Source of the DNA: a virus
Direction: 5' to 3' (one strand)
IMG/VR virus record: IMGVR_UViG_3300008113_000047
Location: 1-61,212 of that record
DNA length: 61,212 nucleotides
In this document: positions 37,076 through 45,708 of the stretch, one piece after another
Layout of the letters: the number at the start of each line of letters is the position of its first letter
Position numbering within the stretch: position 1 is the stretch's first letter
The notes under the pieces: model-generated
What the model saw: the letters and a program-made list of their open reading frames with translations, nothing else
Told to the model about the DNA's origin: nothing
Database searches by the model: none
Made by a program: the position numbers and the translations under genes

Positions 37076-37778
37076 TTGAAATGATCCTTTTAATTATTTT
37101 CTTATCACCTGACTCCACGATTCTTCCATCTATGATAACATGCACATGTGTGGGCTCTATTGCTTCAAGGATCGTTGGTTGATGTGTGATAATGATAGCT
37201 GCCTTTCCTTTTTGTGAGAGGAAAGATTTTAAACTTTTAAATACTTCAGTTAGTGTGTCTAAGTCTAAGCCACTGTCAATATCGTCTAAAATTGTAAGAG
37301 ATGGATTGAGCATGTATAACTGTACAATTTCATTTTTCTTTTTTTCGCCTGCGCTTGCTCCTACGTTGTAATCTCGATTAGACCATTCGCTTCCTAGATC
37401 AAATTGTTTTATTAAATTTTTATAATCATTAATAACGTCAGTTGATGATCTTTTATCATTTCGAGCATTCAAAATTTGTCTAGTTAAATTTAAATTTGTA
37501 ATGCCATTAATTTCAGGTGGCTCCTGAAATGTTGTAAAAATTCCTAATTTACTTCTTTCATTTGGATCTAAACTGTTTAAAGATTTTCTCTTAAAGTTTA
37601 TTTTACCTTTGACAACGCTAAGATCTGATTTGCCAGCAATAACACTGACTAAGGAACTTTTGCCTGAACCTGTTGGTCCTAAAATGGCGTGAATTTCGCC
37701 TTCATTGATTTCTAAATTGATATCTTCCAAAATTGGAATAACGTCGTAATTGACGGAGAGATTTGTAATTTTTAACAT
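37053..37778 (-). CDS. SufC-like ABC ATPase with altered catalytic motifs
   Basis: A 241-residue ATPase of the SufC type: Walker A GPTGSGKS (34-41), Q-loop FTTFQEPPEI and a THQP switch. Two motifs differ from SufC. The signature is SAGEKKKNE instead of SGGEKKRN (Gly to Ala at 143), and Walker B reads LTILDDIDSGLD, with Asp166 where the catalytic Glu stands in SufC (LDESDSGLD). ATP binding is likely intact but hydrolysis may be slow. It is the first gene of the operon, behind a strong host-type promoter. Confidence 0.88.
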   Translation of the reverse strand: MLKITNLSVNYDVIPILEDINLEINEGEIHAILGPTGSGKSSLVSVIAGKSDLSVVKGKINFKRKSLNSLDPNERSKLGIFTTFQEPPEINGITNLNLTRQILNARNDKRSSTDVINDYKNLIKQFDLGSEWSNRDYNVGASAGEKKKNEIVQLYMLNPSLTILDDIDSGLDLDTLTEVFKSLKSFLSQKGKAAIIITHQPTILEAIEPTHVHVIIDGRIVESGDKKIIKRIISNGYREFS

Positions 37779-37821
37779 AATTGAACCTTATTGTTTTTGT
37801 AGTTTTTGGCCCACAGTAAAC

Positions 37822-37850
37822 ATTGTAGCACCAATATCTCTTTAAGTCAA
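37822..37850 (-). promoter_or_regulatory. sigma70 promoter of the Fe-S operon
   Basis: TTGACT (37845-37850), 17-base spacer and TACAAT (37822-37827). The transcript would start about 35 bases before the sufC-like gene. A host-type promoter suggests early expression. Confidence 0.75.
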
Positions 37851-37871
37851 CTTTTTAATACTTTCACAATT

Positions 37872-37880
37872 TTATTTATC
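37872..37880 (-). promoter_or_regulatory. late-type motif GATAAATAA upstream of the Fe-S operon
   Basis: On the minus strand this core lies about 95 bases before the sufC-like start, behind the sigma70 promoter. It may give late expression too. It sits in the divergent gap with the Lys/Ala/Pro-rich gene. Confidence 0.4.
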
Positions 37881-37922
37881 GAACAATCTACAGGCATAAT
37901 TAAAAGACAAGGAGATTAAATT

Positions 37923-38213
37923 ATGATTAAATTTCTAAAATCATTATTTGGTTCAGAGAAGCCGGTAACAGCAGAAGTTCCATATAAAGTGGAAGCACCT
38001 GCGACAACACCAGTTGTTGAGCAAGCTAGTCAAGCAGTTGTTGAATCAATTGCACCAGCTAAGAAAAAGCCAGCAACTAAAAAGGCACCTGCAAAGGCAC
38101 CTGCAAAGGCACCTGCAAAAGCTAAGGCAGCTCCAAAACCAAAAGCCCCAGCAAAGACACCAGCTGTAAAGAAAGTTGGTACTAAGCCTAGGGCGCCTAA
38201 GAAGACTGCGTAA
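37923..38213 (+). CDS. Lys/Ala/Pro-rich histone H1-tail-like protein
   Basis: A 96-residue protein with a short N-terminal amphipathic helix (MIKFLKSLFG) and a C-terminal half built from KAPA/PAK repeats, like the tails of histone H1 and some bacterial nucleoid proteins. It could coat nucleic acid or the inside of the capsid. The N-terminal helix may attach to a membrane or protein. A strong ribosome site (AAGGAGAT) precedes the ATG and a terminator follows. Similar proteins are seen in other aquatic phages as I recall. Confidence 0.75.
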   Translation: MIKFLKSLFGSEKPVTAEVPYKVEAPATTPVVEQASQAVVESIAPAKKKPATKKAPAKAPAKAPAKAKAAPKPKAPAKTPAVKKVGTKPRAPKKTA

Positions 38214-38240
38214 CTATAAGTTATAATCTTCTTGGCAACA

Positions 38241-38265
38241 AAAAACCCGCCTAGTGCGGGTTTTT
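38241..38265. terminator. bidirectional terminator between the Lys-rich gene and uvdE
   Basis: A 10-bp perfect stem AAAAACCCGC / GCGGGTTTTT with a 5-base loop. Flanking A and T runs make it work for both convergent genes. Confidence 0.92.
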
Positions 38266-38283
38266 ATTTGGGTGTTTACTTAC

Positions 38284-39300
38284 TCAAGTATTGCTGTAGT
38301 CAAACAATGCCTTGCTGGCTAGGTTCTTAGCCTTGCTTTCGCACATAATATCAAATTGGTCATTAAAAGTCAAAGCCCAATCATTAACTTCTTTATTCCA
38401 ATAAAAATTACTGTGTGCTCTAAGTTTTTGTTTTTTATGTCCAGACTCTAACAGAGTCTTGTGATCAGGTTTAGTCAGTGTGCAATGACCAACCAACACG
38501 TCTTCCCTGCTAACGCTATAGTGCATAGTAGGGCGAAGACCACGCCAACTGTCAAGTACTTGCTGTACTTTTGGGTCATTAGGCATGATGTATTCACCTT
38601 CTTTAATCCAATGATGATGGATATCAAGTACAATAGGAAGAAGGTCACCAAGAGACAAGCAAGTAGATAAACCATGGCTCATTTCCTCATTTTCAATGGT
38701 GATGCAATTTCTTGCTTCGGGGGTAAGTTTTTTGTAGGCAGCTCGAATACCTTCGGGACCGGCTCTACCCGAGATGTGGACGTTGATCTTAAAGTCCTGA
38801 AATTGTTTACCGTAGCCCATGTACCTGACCATATCTGCATGATATTCAAACTCCTCTATGCTTCGCCGAACAATGTCCGGATTATCACTAGCAAGAACAG
38901 TAAACTGACCAGGATGCATAGAAACACGGGTATTGCTTGCACGAGCACTATCCCCAATAAGGATAAAATTGCGTTCAAGATACTGGACAACGTCAGGCTT
39001 GCTCCAAAAGTAACTCCAATCAGACTGGGTATAAGCAGGAAGAATGTCGCTACTAAGGCGAACCATGCGGAGTCTTTCATGTTGTTTACCTACCCTTTCA
39101 ACAAGCAAACGAGTCGCTTCTAAGTTCTGGACCATTAGATCCCATAGCTTTTGTTCAGCAACTTCTTTTGTTTGTTTATTTAACCAAGTTATGGTGGTAG
39201 CACCAGTGTTGTATTGCTTACAATCATCAGTAGCCCTGATACCATCTACTTGATCAGGAGTGTCGATCCACTTACATGCAAAGCCTATGCGCTTAATCAT
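38284..39300 (-). CDS. UV-damage endonuclease (UvdE/UvsE-like)
   Basis: A 338-residue TIM-barrel repair nuclease. Family features include the start GFACKW, the segment LRMVRLSSDILP, the metal-site stretches MHPGQF, NVHISG, TIENEE and DIHHHW, and a C-terminal SHKKQKLRAHSNFYW-type region. The enzyme nicks DNA 5' to UV photoproducts. A phage exposed to sunlight would gain from this. It overlaps the cytidylyltransferase gene by 4 bases. Confidence 0.88.
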   Translation of the reverse strand: MIKRIGFACKWIDTPDQVDGIRATDDCKQYNTGATTITWLNKQTKEVAEQKLWDLMVQNLEATRLLVERVGKQHERLRMVRLSSDILPAYTQSDWSYFWSKPDVVQYLERNFILIGDSARASNTRVSMHPGQFTVLASDNPDIVRRSIEEFEYHADMVRYMGYGKQFQDFKINVHISGRAGPEGIRAAYKKLTPEARNCITIENEEMSHGLSTCLSLGDLLPIVLDIHHHWIKEGEYIMPNDPKVQQVLDSWRGLRPTMHYSVSREDVLVGHCTLTKPDHKTLLESGHKKQKLRAHSNFYWNKEVNDWALTFNDQFDIMCESKAKNLASKALFDYSNT

Positions 39301-39704
39301 TTTTTACTTTCTGCGTCTACTACACGCTGTCTTAGTTCGGTTGTTGAAAAACTGTGCTCTCGTCGATTGAAATAAAAGTCCATATCAATATCATCGCCAG
39401 TAAATTCTTTACCAGCATATTCTTCTCCCAGTATTCTAATACTAATAGGATAAGAAAGCAATATGTCTCGAAGTTCTTTTTCAGTAGCATACACTACAAC
39501 TTCGTCAACATACTTACAAGCCTTTAATTGTATAAAACGTTCAAATACTGTTTGGATAGGCTTGTTTTTGTGTGGTCTATCTATGGTTGGATCTGTTTGT
39601 AGCCCAACAAGAAGATAATCACAATGCTCTTTGGCTTCTTTGAGCATCATTACGTGACCTGCGTGAAACAAATCAAATGTTGAACATGTAAATCCAGTAG
39701 TCAT
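39297..39704 (-). CDS. cytidylyltransferase-like nucleotidyltransferase (TagD-like)
   Basis: A 135-residue HxGH-type nucleotidyltransferase. The CTP-binding motif is HAGH (about 15-18) after TGFTCSTFDLF, and the end TTELRQR fits the glycerol-3-phosphate cytidylyltransferase family (ISTT.I..RI). The start ATG at 39704 overlaps the stop of the preceding gene (TAATG). It would make a CDP-activated alcohol or sugar; the substrate cannot be read from the sequence. A longer upstream reading frame is not used. Confidence 0.8.
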   Translation of the reverse strand: MTTGFTCSTFDLFHAGHVMMLKEAKEHCDYLLVGLQTDPTIDRPHKNKPIQTVFERFIQLKACKYVDEVVVYATEKELRDILLSYPISIRILGEEYAGKEFTGDDIDMDFYFNRREHSFSTTELRQRVVDAESKK

Positions 39705-39889
39705 TACCAATGCCTTATAACGCCTGCTACAATAAAAAAGTTTGTTATAATATATGTTAACACAATTGCAGTCCGAATGCAAGCGATTTTATCTGCTTCT
39801 TCATCCGAACTGCCGGATTTTTCACCCAAAGCCTTAGCCCAAAGACGCCAAAGTTTCTTAACCTTCGTAAACTGCTGAATTGCCCGCAT
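39704..39889 (-). CDS. small conserved membrane protein
   Basis: A 61-residue protein with a basic, amphipathic N-terminal half (KKLWRLWAKALGEK), an acidic turn (SDEEADKIA) and a C-terminal membrane helix. I recall close relatives in aquatic T4-like phages. It overlaps the queD-like gene by 32 bases and the cytidylyltransferase gene by one. Function unknown. Confidence 0.65.
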   Translation of the reverse strand: MRAIQQFTKVKKLWRLWAKALGEKSGSSDEEADKIACIRTAIVLTYIITNFFIVAGVIRHW

Positions 39890-40397
39890 GTTCAAAAACT
39901 TCTACTGACCGTAATTTAACATCAGAACCAACTGGGTATCGAGCACCAAACAGTTTTACTGTTTTGCCTGTTTGGTCTTTTAATTCCCAACCTTCGCCTC
40001 TTTGGAAAGTTTCCAAAATTTCTTGCATGGTTTTAAAAGCTAATTCGCTGAATTTTTCACATCCTACACCTTCTACGATACGGACGTCACACACTCCACC
40101 TTTATCTTGTAAGCCCAAACTAGCCATCTTTTCAAACATGGCACGATGGGGATCATCTTCAGCAATTACCAAAGTATGATCAAACATGTGGTCAGCCCAC
40201 TCTTTAAATGCTTTGAGTCCGCCAAAGTCCATGACCCAATTTCGAGTATCCAGTGTTTCAGATTCAAAAACTAGTTTAATACCAATTGAATATCCGTGCA
40301 GTAATGAGCAGTGACTATGTGTACTACGCCACTGTCTAAAACAGCATGATAAGCCGCGGTCGTTACCGTATGTTTTTGTTGAAAGATATTTTGCCAT
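39858..40397 (-). CDS. queD: 6-carboxytetrahydropterin synthase-like (QueD)
   Basis: A 179-residue member of the PTPS/QueD family, of the branch with CCFRQWRS..SHC..LHGYS in place of the FSAAH...HGH motif, as also found in some alphaproteobacteria and aquatic phages. The conserved MDFGGLK and FDHTLV segments are present. QueD makes the precursor of 7-deazaguanine bases (queuosine in tRNA, or modified phage DNA). No queC, queE or folE is in this window, so host or distant phage genes must supply the rest. Confidence 0.85.
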   Translation of the reverse strand: MAKYLSTKTYGNDRGLSCCFRQWRSTHSHCSLLHGYSIGIKLVFESETLDTRNWVMDFGGLKAFKEWADHMFDHTLVIAEDDPHRAMFEKMASLGLQDKGGVCDVRIVEGVGCEKFSELAFKTMQEILETFQRGEGWELKDQTGKTVKLFGARYPVGSDVKLRSVEVFEHAGNSAVYEG

Positions 40398-40470
40398 TGT
40401 TGTTTTCCTTTATGAACAATGACATGCAGAATTTATATTGCGGGATGAATGCCTAAGGCCGCATATAGTA

Positions 40471-40498
40471 ATTATACATTATTATTTAGGATTGTCAA
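40471..40498 (-). promoter_or_regulatory. sigma70 promoter before queD
   Basis: TTGACA (40493-40498), 16-base spacer, TATAAT (40471-40476). The leader is about 65 bases and the ribosome site AAAGGAAAAC precedes the ATG at 40397. The -35 overlaps the end of the upstream gene. Confidence 0.8.
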
Positions 40499-40829
40499 TC
40501 TTTTTGTTTATGTTTGACTCTAAATCTTTCAAAATTGTTATACTCTGTTGAACTTCAATTATATTGTCTTTTATGTCTTCAACAGAGTGACTGACTTCTT
40601 GAAAAAATTTAATAAATTCTAAAATAGTCCTAAGAACCCAAGCCCACCAAATTAAAGATATTGTAACAAAAATTATCCAACTGGAATAGAAAATGAATGG
40701 TATTTGTGTATTGAAAATTTCAAATAACGAAAAAGATCCAATAAGGAATAGTAGTGGACTTACCCTACCAAACCAAAGCCAATAAGTAGTTTGTTTTTTA
40801 ATTTTGTCTGTTTTAATATGCCTATTCAT
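40482..40829 (-). CDS. two-helix membrane protein
   Basis: A 115-residue protein: basic start, two membrane helices (about residues 15-35 and 41-62) and a C-terminal coiled-coil tail rich in Ile, Glu, Lys and Asp. The layout resembles small phage membrane proteins that anchor a cytoplasmic coiled coil. The start overlaps the stop of the virion gene by 8 bases. Function unknown. Confidence 0.6.
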   Translation of the reverse strand: MNRHIKTDKIKKQTTYWLWFGRVSPLLFLIGSFSLFEIFNTQIPFIFYSSWIIFVTISLIWWAWVLRTILEFIKFFQEVSHSVEDIKDNIIEVQQSITILKDLESNINKKIDNPK

Positions 40830-41901
40830 GAATGTCCCCAAATGATGCCCATTTACCAGGCGAACCTGATACAATACATACCCAGCCTAAAGGTGAATTA
40901 ATAGCAGGGGATTCGTTCCAAACTATGTCCCCTCTCTTGTAATTACCTTTTTCTGGAGGAGAATTATATACCATGAAAAGTTTATTACCAAATCTTATAC
41001 CGCCCTTAACATCTAAATCTGCTTCAGGATGCTTAACATTAATTCCTACTTTGCCGTACAAACGAATTTCAGTGTCTGTTTTATATTCATGACCAACACT
41101 AACTATTCCTTTTGGATCTAATGTTACTAGCGTTTGATCACCAGCAGTTAGATCAAAAGGTCTATTATTATAGGTTCCAATTTTAGCACGACCATTGTCA
41201 ACATCAATGTTCATGATTACGTCTTGCATAACATCGCCTATGGTAATAGTGCCCACAGGTTGTTCAACGTTAATTGATATTCTTTGTTGGTCACTGCTAA
41301 ATGTTACAAAGTCAGCTAAACTTACATCGCCACTTACTGTTAAATGATGTAGTGTTCCAATTTCTCTAAGACTACTTTTTCTTATAGTTGAACCTAAAGA
41401 ATTTTTTGTTAGTACATCAACATTGTCAATTTTGAAACTTTTATCAGCATGTAAATCAATATGTTCGCTACTAAAAAACTTGTCTGTTTTAAGAACAAAT
41501 AATTTGGTATAGTCAGTACCTTTCCAAATGAGTCCACTACCGTTTGGATTTTTTGCTGTATCTACAGGTTGAAACTCTAGATACATTTTATCATATGTTC
41601 TATCTGAAGTTAATTCTCGAACATGTATTCGGTCAGCAGTTATTTGACCAGATACTTGTAAATTACCTTCAACTAGTATATTTCCTGTTAATTGCTTGGT
41701 AGTAATGTTGTCAACAATTATTTCATTATCTTTGACAATGAGAGAAGTTTGACTTGCTTCATCTTTAATACCAGTAGAAGCAAACGTAGAAATGGAACCA
41801 CCTGAAATCAAATCTCCAGATAGTTCCCCTTTACGTATGTCCAGTTGATCTGGACGTATGTTTTTGATTAGCTGATTGCTGTTAAATGCAGGTCCTGCCA
41901 T
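40822..41901 (-). CDS. virion structural protein (fibre-like)
   Basis: A 359-residue beta-rich protein. Short beta repeats make up the middle, and the C-terminal 60 residues (YKRGDIVWNE, GWVCIVSGSPGKWASFG) match the end of virion proteins I recall from aquatic T4-like phages. A late promoter and a good ribosome site (GAGGGAAC) precede it. Its position away from the main fibre block is unusual. Likely a tail or baseplate fibre component. Confidence 0.65.
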   Translation of the reverse strand: MAGPAFNSNQLIKNIRPDQLDIRKGELSGDLISGGSISTFASTGIKDEASQTSLIVKDNEIIVDNITTKQLTGNILVEGNLQVSGQITADRIHVRELTSDRTYDKMYLEFQPVDTAKNPNGSGLIWKGTDYTKLFVLKTDKFFSSEHIDLHADKSFKIDNVDVLTKNSLGSTIRKSSLREIGTLHHLTVSGDVSLADFVTFSSDQQRISINVEQPVGTITIGDVMQDVIMNIDVDNGRAKIGTYNNRPFDLTAGDQTLVTLDPKGIVSVGHEYKTDTEIRLYGKVGINVKHPEADLDVKGGIRFGNKLFMVYNSPPEKGNYKRGDIVWNESPAINSPLGWVCIVSGSPGKWASFGDIHE

Positions 41902-41919
41902 AGTTCCCTCGAGTACGCA

Positions 41920-41927
41920 TATTTATT
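41920..41927 (-). promoter_or_regulatory. late promoter AATAAATA before the 41901 virion gene
   Basis: The T4-type core lies 18 bases before the start codon with a ribosome site between. It lies in the short gap after clpP. Confidence 0.55.
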
Positions 41928-41942
41928 AGCGTACTAGATGGA

Positions 41943-42563
41943 TCAAGGACGTTTTGCAATCACTTGGTCAGCAAGACCATTAGATACTGCTTCGGAGGCA
42001 CTCAAGAACGTATCAAACTTCATAGTCTCAAACAGCTCTTCATAAGTTTTGCCTACAGTATTGTGACGTACATACAGTTCAGTCAAACGTTTGTTAATAC
42101 GCTGTGCTTCTTCAAAGCTACGTTTAGCATCTTCAAATTGCAAGTCTTGTACGTGAATACTACCGCTTGTACCACGAGTACCTGAACTCACACGATGAAT
42201 CATTGTGCGTGATTCTGGTAGTACTACTCGTTTACCAGGAGCCCCTGCTTGTGCAAGGAAACTGCCCATACTACACGCTTGTCCCATTACATAGGTACAT
42301 ACATCAGGTTTAATGAACTGCATAGTGTCGTAAATTGCAAGACCGGCACTCACGCTACCGCCTGGACTATTAATGTACAAGTGAATATCCAACTCGCTAT
42401 TCTCACTTTCTAAAAATAGTAGTTGCGCAATAATTACATTGGCCATATAGTCTTCCACTTCACCGTTCAAAAAGATCACACGATCTTTGAGCAATCGACT
42501 ATAAATGTCATAGGCACGTTCGCCTTGATTGCTTTTCTCAACCACCATTGGCACTAAACTCAT
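41943..42563 (-). CDS. clpP: ClpP protease subunit
   Basis: A 206-residue serine protease of the ClpP type. The triad is complete: Ser98 in GQACSMGS, His123 in RTMIH and Asp184 in [11 protein letters not shown], with the conserved INSPGGSV segment. Start 42563 is preferred over a codon 27 bases upstream because AAAGGAAAC precedes it. ClpP forms two stacked seven-subunit rings that degrade proteins fed by ClpA or ClpX. With the phage ClpA it could make a complete phage protease, or the subunits could mix with host Clp. Confidence 0.94.
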   Translation of the reverse strand: MSLVPMVVEKSNQGERAYDIYSRLLKDRVIFLNGEVEDYMANVIIAQLLFLESENSELDIHLYINSPGGSVSAGLAIYDTMQFIKPDVCTYVMGQACSMGSFLAQAGAPGKRVVLPESRTMIHRVSSGTRGTSGSIHVQDLQFEDAKRSFEEAQRINKRLTELYVRHNTVGKTYEELFETMKFDTFLSASEAVSNGLADQVIAKRP

Positions 42564-42573
42564 TTTGTTTCCT

Positions 42574-43020
42574 TTATTGATATTTGTCATCTAATTCTAC
42601 ATTTGTTAATCCAGCAATCATCTGGAATCTATTCCAAGCGGCTTTGGCTGCTGGGTTTTTGTCCAACTCGCTGTTTGGTAATACTGCTTCTAGCCAAATT
42701 TCAGGACGTCGTTTTGGATGAGCTCCAAACTTACGAGGCTGATGCAATTTACCTTGATCATACAGTTCAGTACTAATCAAACGAAATTTGGCTTCTTCTT
42801 CAGGAGGATATCCAGCCCACTCAGGATTACTGTGACTAAAGAATCCACGTGTGTACGCATTTTCAGTTCCGCCCCCGTACCCCAACCAAATGCTTGCCCA
42901 TTGTTCGTCATTGTGTGGATCAAAGTCTGTGCGTGTAATTAATACTAGCACATCGTCTAGGTCTACCACACCGTCAACGATATCTCTAACACAGCGACTA
43001 TAACTAAGTCCAATTTTCAT
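42574..43020 (-). CDS. conserved phage protein of unknown function
   Basis: A 148-residue protein with a [16 protein letters not shown] segment and an aromatic-rich centre ([16 protein letters not shown]). The start [19 protein letters not shown] lacks a signal peptide. I recall related proteins in aquatic T4-like phages but no function. It shares one base with its upstream neighbour. Confidence 0.65.
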   Translation of the reverse strand: MKIGLSYSRCVRDIVDGVVDLDDVLVLITRTDFDPHNDEQWASIWLGYGGGTENAYTRGFFSHSNPEWAGYPPEEEAKFRLISTELYDQGKLHQPRKFGAHPKRRPEIWLEAVLPNSELDKNPAAKAAWNRFQMIAGLTNVELDDKYQ

Positions 43021-43634
43021 TATACACCTTTAATAAATTTAAGCAGGGCACGTGCCACTACTCTATCTTTCTCTTTCTCAACTTCAGGAAGTTGAGCATA
43101 CGACTGCCGAGCAAGTGCGGCTCTCTTTTCTTTTTTCTCTTGTGGAGTAGGCGTGTCTAATTTTAGTTCACCATTATAATCTTTCATTGCAGTAATATTC
43201 CAACCATCGTGGATTGCGTCTGCAATTACTTCAATATTTGTTTCACCACTATTAATAAGATTTGATGCTGCCTTGGCACTTTCAATATTGGCAAGCCATC
43301 CAAAGTTAGCACCTGGAGTACTGCGCCCATAATGGTATGCATTATCCAATGCCTCGTCACTGACAGCTGCCAGCTCTTCAATATTTTCAAACAATTCTTT
43401 TGCTTTCATTTCTGAACCTTTAAGTAAAAATTTATGTAGGTCATCCATACGTTCTTGGAAAACATCCGGAGAACCTTCTGCCGCACGTTGCATATCCCAA
43501 TTGCTAGGATAATGACGCAAACAATATCTAGCTTCATCTTTAACAGCTTTTGGAACTCTAGGTGTAGTTAAGATTCTCAATAAAAATCTCTGAGTCTGTA
43601 CTACGGCTCGATATCGTTCATCGGGTAATGTCAT
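43020..43634 (-). CDS. BPSL0761-like protein with RyR-like C-terminal region
   Basis: A 204-residue protein. The first 60 residues (TLPDERYRAVVQTQRFL..PRVPKAVKDEARYCLRHYPS) match my memory of the BPSL0761 family of proteobacteria. The C-terminal half (ADAIHDGWN, then YAQLPEVEKEKDRVVARALL) looks like the helical RyR domain. The ATG at 43634 with a GAGG ribosome site is used. It overlaps the upstream gene by 17 bases. Function unknown; the fusion of these two parts is noteworthy. Confidence 0.6.
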   Translation of the reverse strand: MTLPDERYRAVVQTQRFLLRILTTPRVPKAVKDEARYCLRHYPSNWDMQRAAEGSPDVFQERMDDLHKFLLKGSEMKAKELFENIEELAAVSDEALDNAYHYGRSTPGANFGWLANIESAKAASNLINSGETNIEVIADAIHDGWNITAMKDYNGELKLDTPTPQEKKEKRAALARQSYAQLPEVEKEKDRVVARALLKFIKGV

Positions 43635-43875
43635 CAGGAACCTCAATAAAATCATTGATGATCAAATTCAACGCTTCAATTCGAAGAATGTTGCCGCTTA
43701 CATCTTCTGGATGTAACCAAAAGCCTTTTGGATTATCCTCTGTTTTAGGATTCTTTTTCCATTGTGCTAGTTCCTTTTTAAGGTAAGAACGGTAGTCTCG
43801 AAGATTGAGTGCGGTAATACGATCCGCTGTTTCAGCATCAATCCATTGATGAGGTTTGTGTTTTGCCTTGCTCAT
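43618..43875 (-). CDS. hypothetical protein
   Basis: An 85-residue basic-then-acidic protein with no recognised domain (contains KPHQWIDAETADRI and FWLHPEDVSGN). Its ATG overlaps the stop of the 404-residue gene (ATGA). It appears to belong to the operon that starts at the 45118-45146 promoter. Confidence 0.6.
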   Translation of the reverse strand: MSKAKHKPHQWIDAETADRITALNLRDYRSYLKKELAQWKKNPKTEDNPKGFWLHPEDVSGNILRIEALNLIINDFIEVPDDITR

Positions 43876-45086
43876 TTGTACACTTTCAAAATTACTGTAT
43901 CTTCATTGAAGCGACCATTAAGTTTAACTTCAGTGGTCTTAACATCTTTTTCAAACCAAGTTTGGCAACGTTTTTGCGTGTTCAAATCTTTGAATGCTTT
44001 AAGTTGCTCTGCAGGTTTACGCACAGTCTTTTGTGTACTCTTGTCAGTAAAGTTAGTAATTGTTGTACCTTTAACACCAAATCCTTCACTATTACCAGCA
44101 ATATACATACCAATCTTACGAGCTTTGGCATTGTATATAAACATATATTGTGCGCCAATAATAGTAGTTGGTGAGACTGAACTAATGCCCAAGCTGTCAT
44201 CAGCTTTCAAATATTTTAGTTTAGCAACAATTTTCTCAGCAGGGACGATTTTCTTAGCACGTGGCTTTTTAAGAGCCTTTGCTTCCACTGCCAATTGATC
44301 ACATGCAGTCATAATTGCTTCGTAGAACTCAATAAGTTTTTTAACGTTCTTACGTGGCAAATGGCTGTAGCCTTCTTTCAATTGCTCGTCAGCTTGACCA
44401 CTTGCAAGTTCCAACAACTCAGTATGAGCTGGAATATAGTATTGCTTAATCAAACGTGCATGTGCGGCTTTCGCACCTTTACCACGCAACAAGTTTGGAA
44501 TCTTAAATGCCTTAGGATCAAACGCATCTGGATCTCTGCTAAAGTCATCAATTGCAATATCAAGTTCTTCGCTCATTGCACCAGCAGTATCACGCAACCG
44601 CTCTTGAATAGTTGGAACGTATACTTCTACTTTTGGAGCAAGTTTAGCTTCTAAAGCCTCAGCTTCAGTCTTATCAAGTCCGCCTTCTTCAATCGCGTTC
44701 TTTATAGAAGCTCTCAGCCAATCAGCACTGTTTCGGCCACTGTTCCAGTCTGCACGAACTTCTGGCATGCCACGCAACAGACAAGCAGCCAAGCCACCCA
44801 TTGTACTATTGCAACGGTGATCTTTAGTTTCTTTAAATGCCTTAATAGTATCTTTGTCGTAACCAGTCTTACTCATCCAGTCAATGACTTTGGGTTTAAG
44901 ATCCTTACCACTAAATTCCAAACGATAGTATTCCATACTACGTCTAAAATGTAAATTGAATTGATCCGCAGTCATAGTTTCGAAACCATCCCAAATTGGG
45001 CTGTGATCTTTTTTGGCATTCTGACGGTGTGCGATTACTTGCTTTTTAGTAACACGGGATTTTTTAACTGGTGCTTTAGTGGCCAT
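43872..45086 (-). CDS. large conserved phage protein of unknown function
   Basis: A 404-residue protein with a very basic N-terminus (about 30 residues), a helical middle and a beta-rich C-terminal part. The centre carries a Lys/Ala segment (KALKKPRAKKIVPAEK). No signal or membrane segment and no catalytic motif I can name. A perfect host-type promoter and a strong ribosome site (GAGGAGCG) precede it, so early, abundant synthesis is expected; a nucleic-acid-binding or regulatory role is only a guess. Confidence 0.7.
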   Translation of the reverse strand: MATKAPVKKSRVTKKQVIAHRQNAKKDHSPIWDGFETMTADQFNLHFRRSMEYYRLEFSGKDLKPKVIDWMSKTGYDKDTIKAFKETKDHRCNSTMGGLAACLLRGMPEVRADWNSGRNSADWLRASIKNAIEEGGLDKTEAEALEAKLAPKVEVYVPTIQERLRDTAGAMSEELDIAIDDFSRDPDAFDPKAFKIPNLLRGKGAKAAHARLIKQYYIPAHTELLELASGQADEQLKEGYSHLPRKNVKKLIEFYEAIMTACDQLAVEAKALKKPRAKKIVPAEKIVAKLKYLKADDSLGISSVSPTTIIGAQYMFIYNAKARKIGMYIAGNSEGFGVKGTTITNFTDKSTQKTVRKPAEQLKAFKDLNTQKRCQTWFEKDVKTTEVKLNGRFNEDTVILKVYK

Positions 45087-45117
45087 TTGGCGCTCCTCTA
45101 ATTAACAATATGTATAT

Positions 45118-45146
45118 ATTATACATTCAGAATTGTTGGTTGTCAA
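45118..45146 (-). promoter_or_regulatory. perfect sigma70 promoter before the 45086 gene
   Basis: TTGACA (45141-45146), 17-base spacer, TATAAT (45118-45123), then about 25 bases of leader and the ribosome site GAGGAG. Confidence 0.9.
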
Positions 45147-45162
45147 CAACTGATTTTACCGA

Positions 45163-45708
45163 TTATTCGTCTGGCCATTCACTTGGCACCCATCCTAACT
45201 TTTGGAAATCTATTCGAATTTCTTCAGTGACAACGCCTTCTGGAACGTACTTAGTACGGGTTTGCCATTGTTCAAAAGTTTCACTATCCTTATCCCAATC
45301 TCCAGTTAGTCCGCCCATTCCGGAACAGTACCAATCAATATAGTCACCTTGTTGTAGCATATCTGCAACAATGCCACCAGCACTGCGCCAACTGCATGAC
45401 CAAAACTCGTCTTTTAGTATTGGGAAGACATCTAGTCGTTGCCAGCGCATATTGCACATGGCGGCATAGATGTTTTGAGCATACTCATCTCGAGTCCGAG
45501 CTTTTTCCAAAATCCATTCAGTGGAACGCAAGTCGTACTCCAAATTGTTCTTTTGCCATTCTGGATCAACCATGTTTTCATCGTCTTGTTCACGAAAGGT
45601 TTTAAACAAATTTAGGTAATCTTCTCGTGGTTCTTCACCTTTTTCTTCGCAACGTTTGACGTATCCTTCTGCTTGGAAGGTATGGTGCTTGGGGCTTTTG
45701 CTGATCAT
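45163..45708 (-). CDS. conserved phage protein of unknown function
   Basis: A 181-residue acidic protein with many aromatic residues (WRSAGGIVADMLQQGDYIDWYCSG). The C-terminus (VPEGVVTEEIRIDFQKLGW) fits a protein family I recall in aquatic phages without function. It overlaps the preceding membrane-protein gene by 4 bases. Confidence 0.65.
   Translation of the reverse strand: MISKSPKHHTFQAEGYVKRCEEKGEEPREDYLNLFKTFREQDDENMVDPEWQKNNLEYDLRSTEWILEKARTRDEYAQNIYAAMCNMRWQRLDVFPILKDEFWSCSWRSAGGIVADMLQQGDYIDWYCSGMGGLTGDWDKDSETFEQWQTRTKYVPEGVVTEEIRIDFQKLGWVPSEWPDE

Noticed and set aside
35131-37778. Possible piece of host chromosome (suf operon) rather than phage
   Set aside because: The genes overlap like phage genes, share strand and base composition with neighbours, carry late-type motifs and lie between virion and phage-family genes on both sides.
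38674-39123. 149-codon plus-strand frame inside the UV-endonuclease gene
   Set aside because: It is antisense to a clearly conserved enzyme and has no promoter, ribosome site or protein family features.
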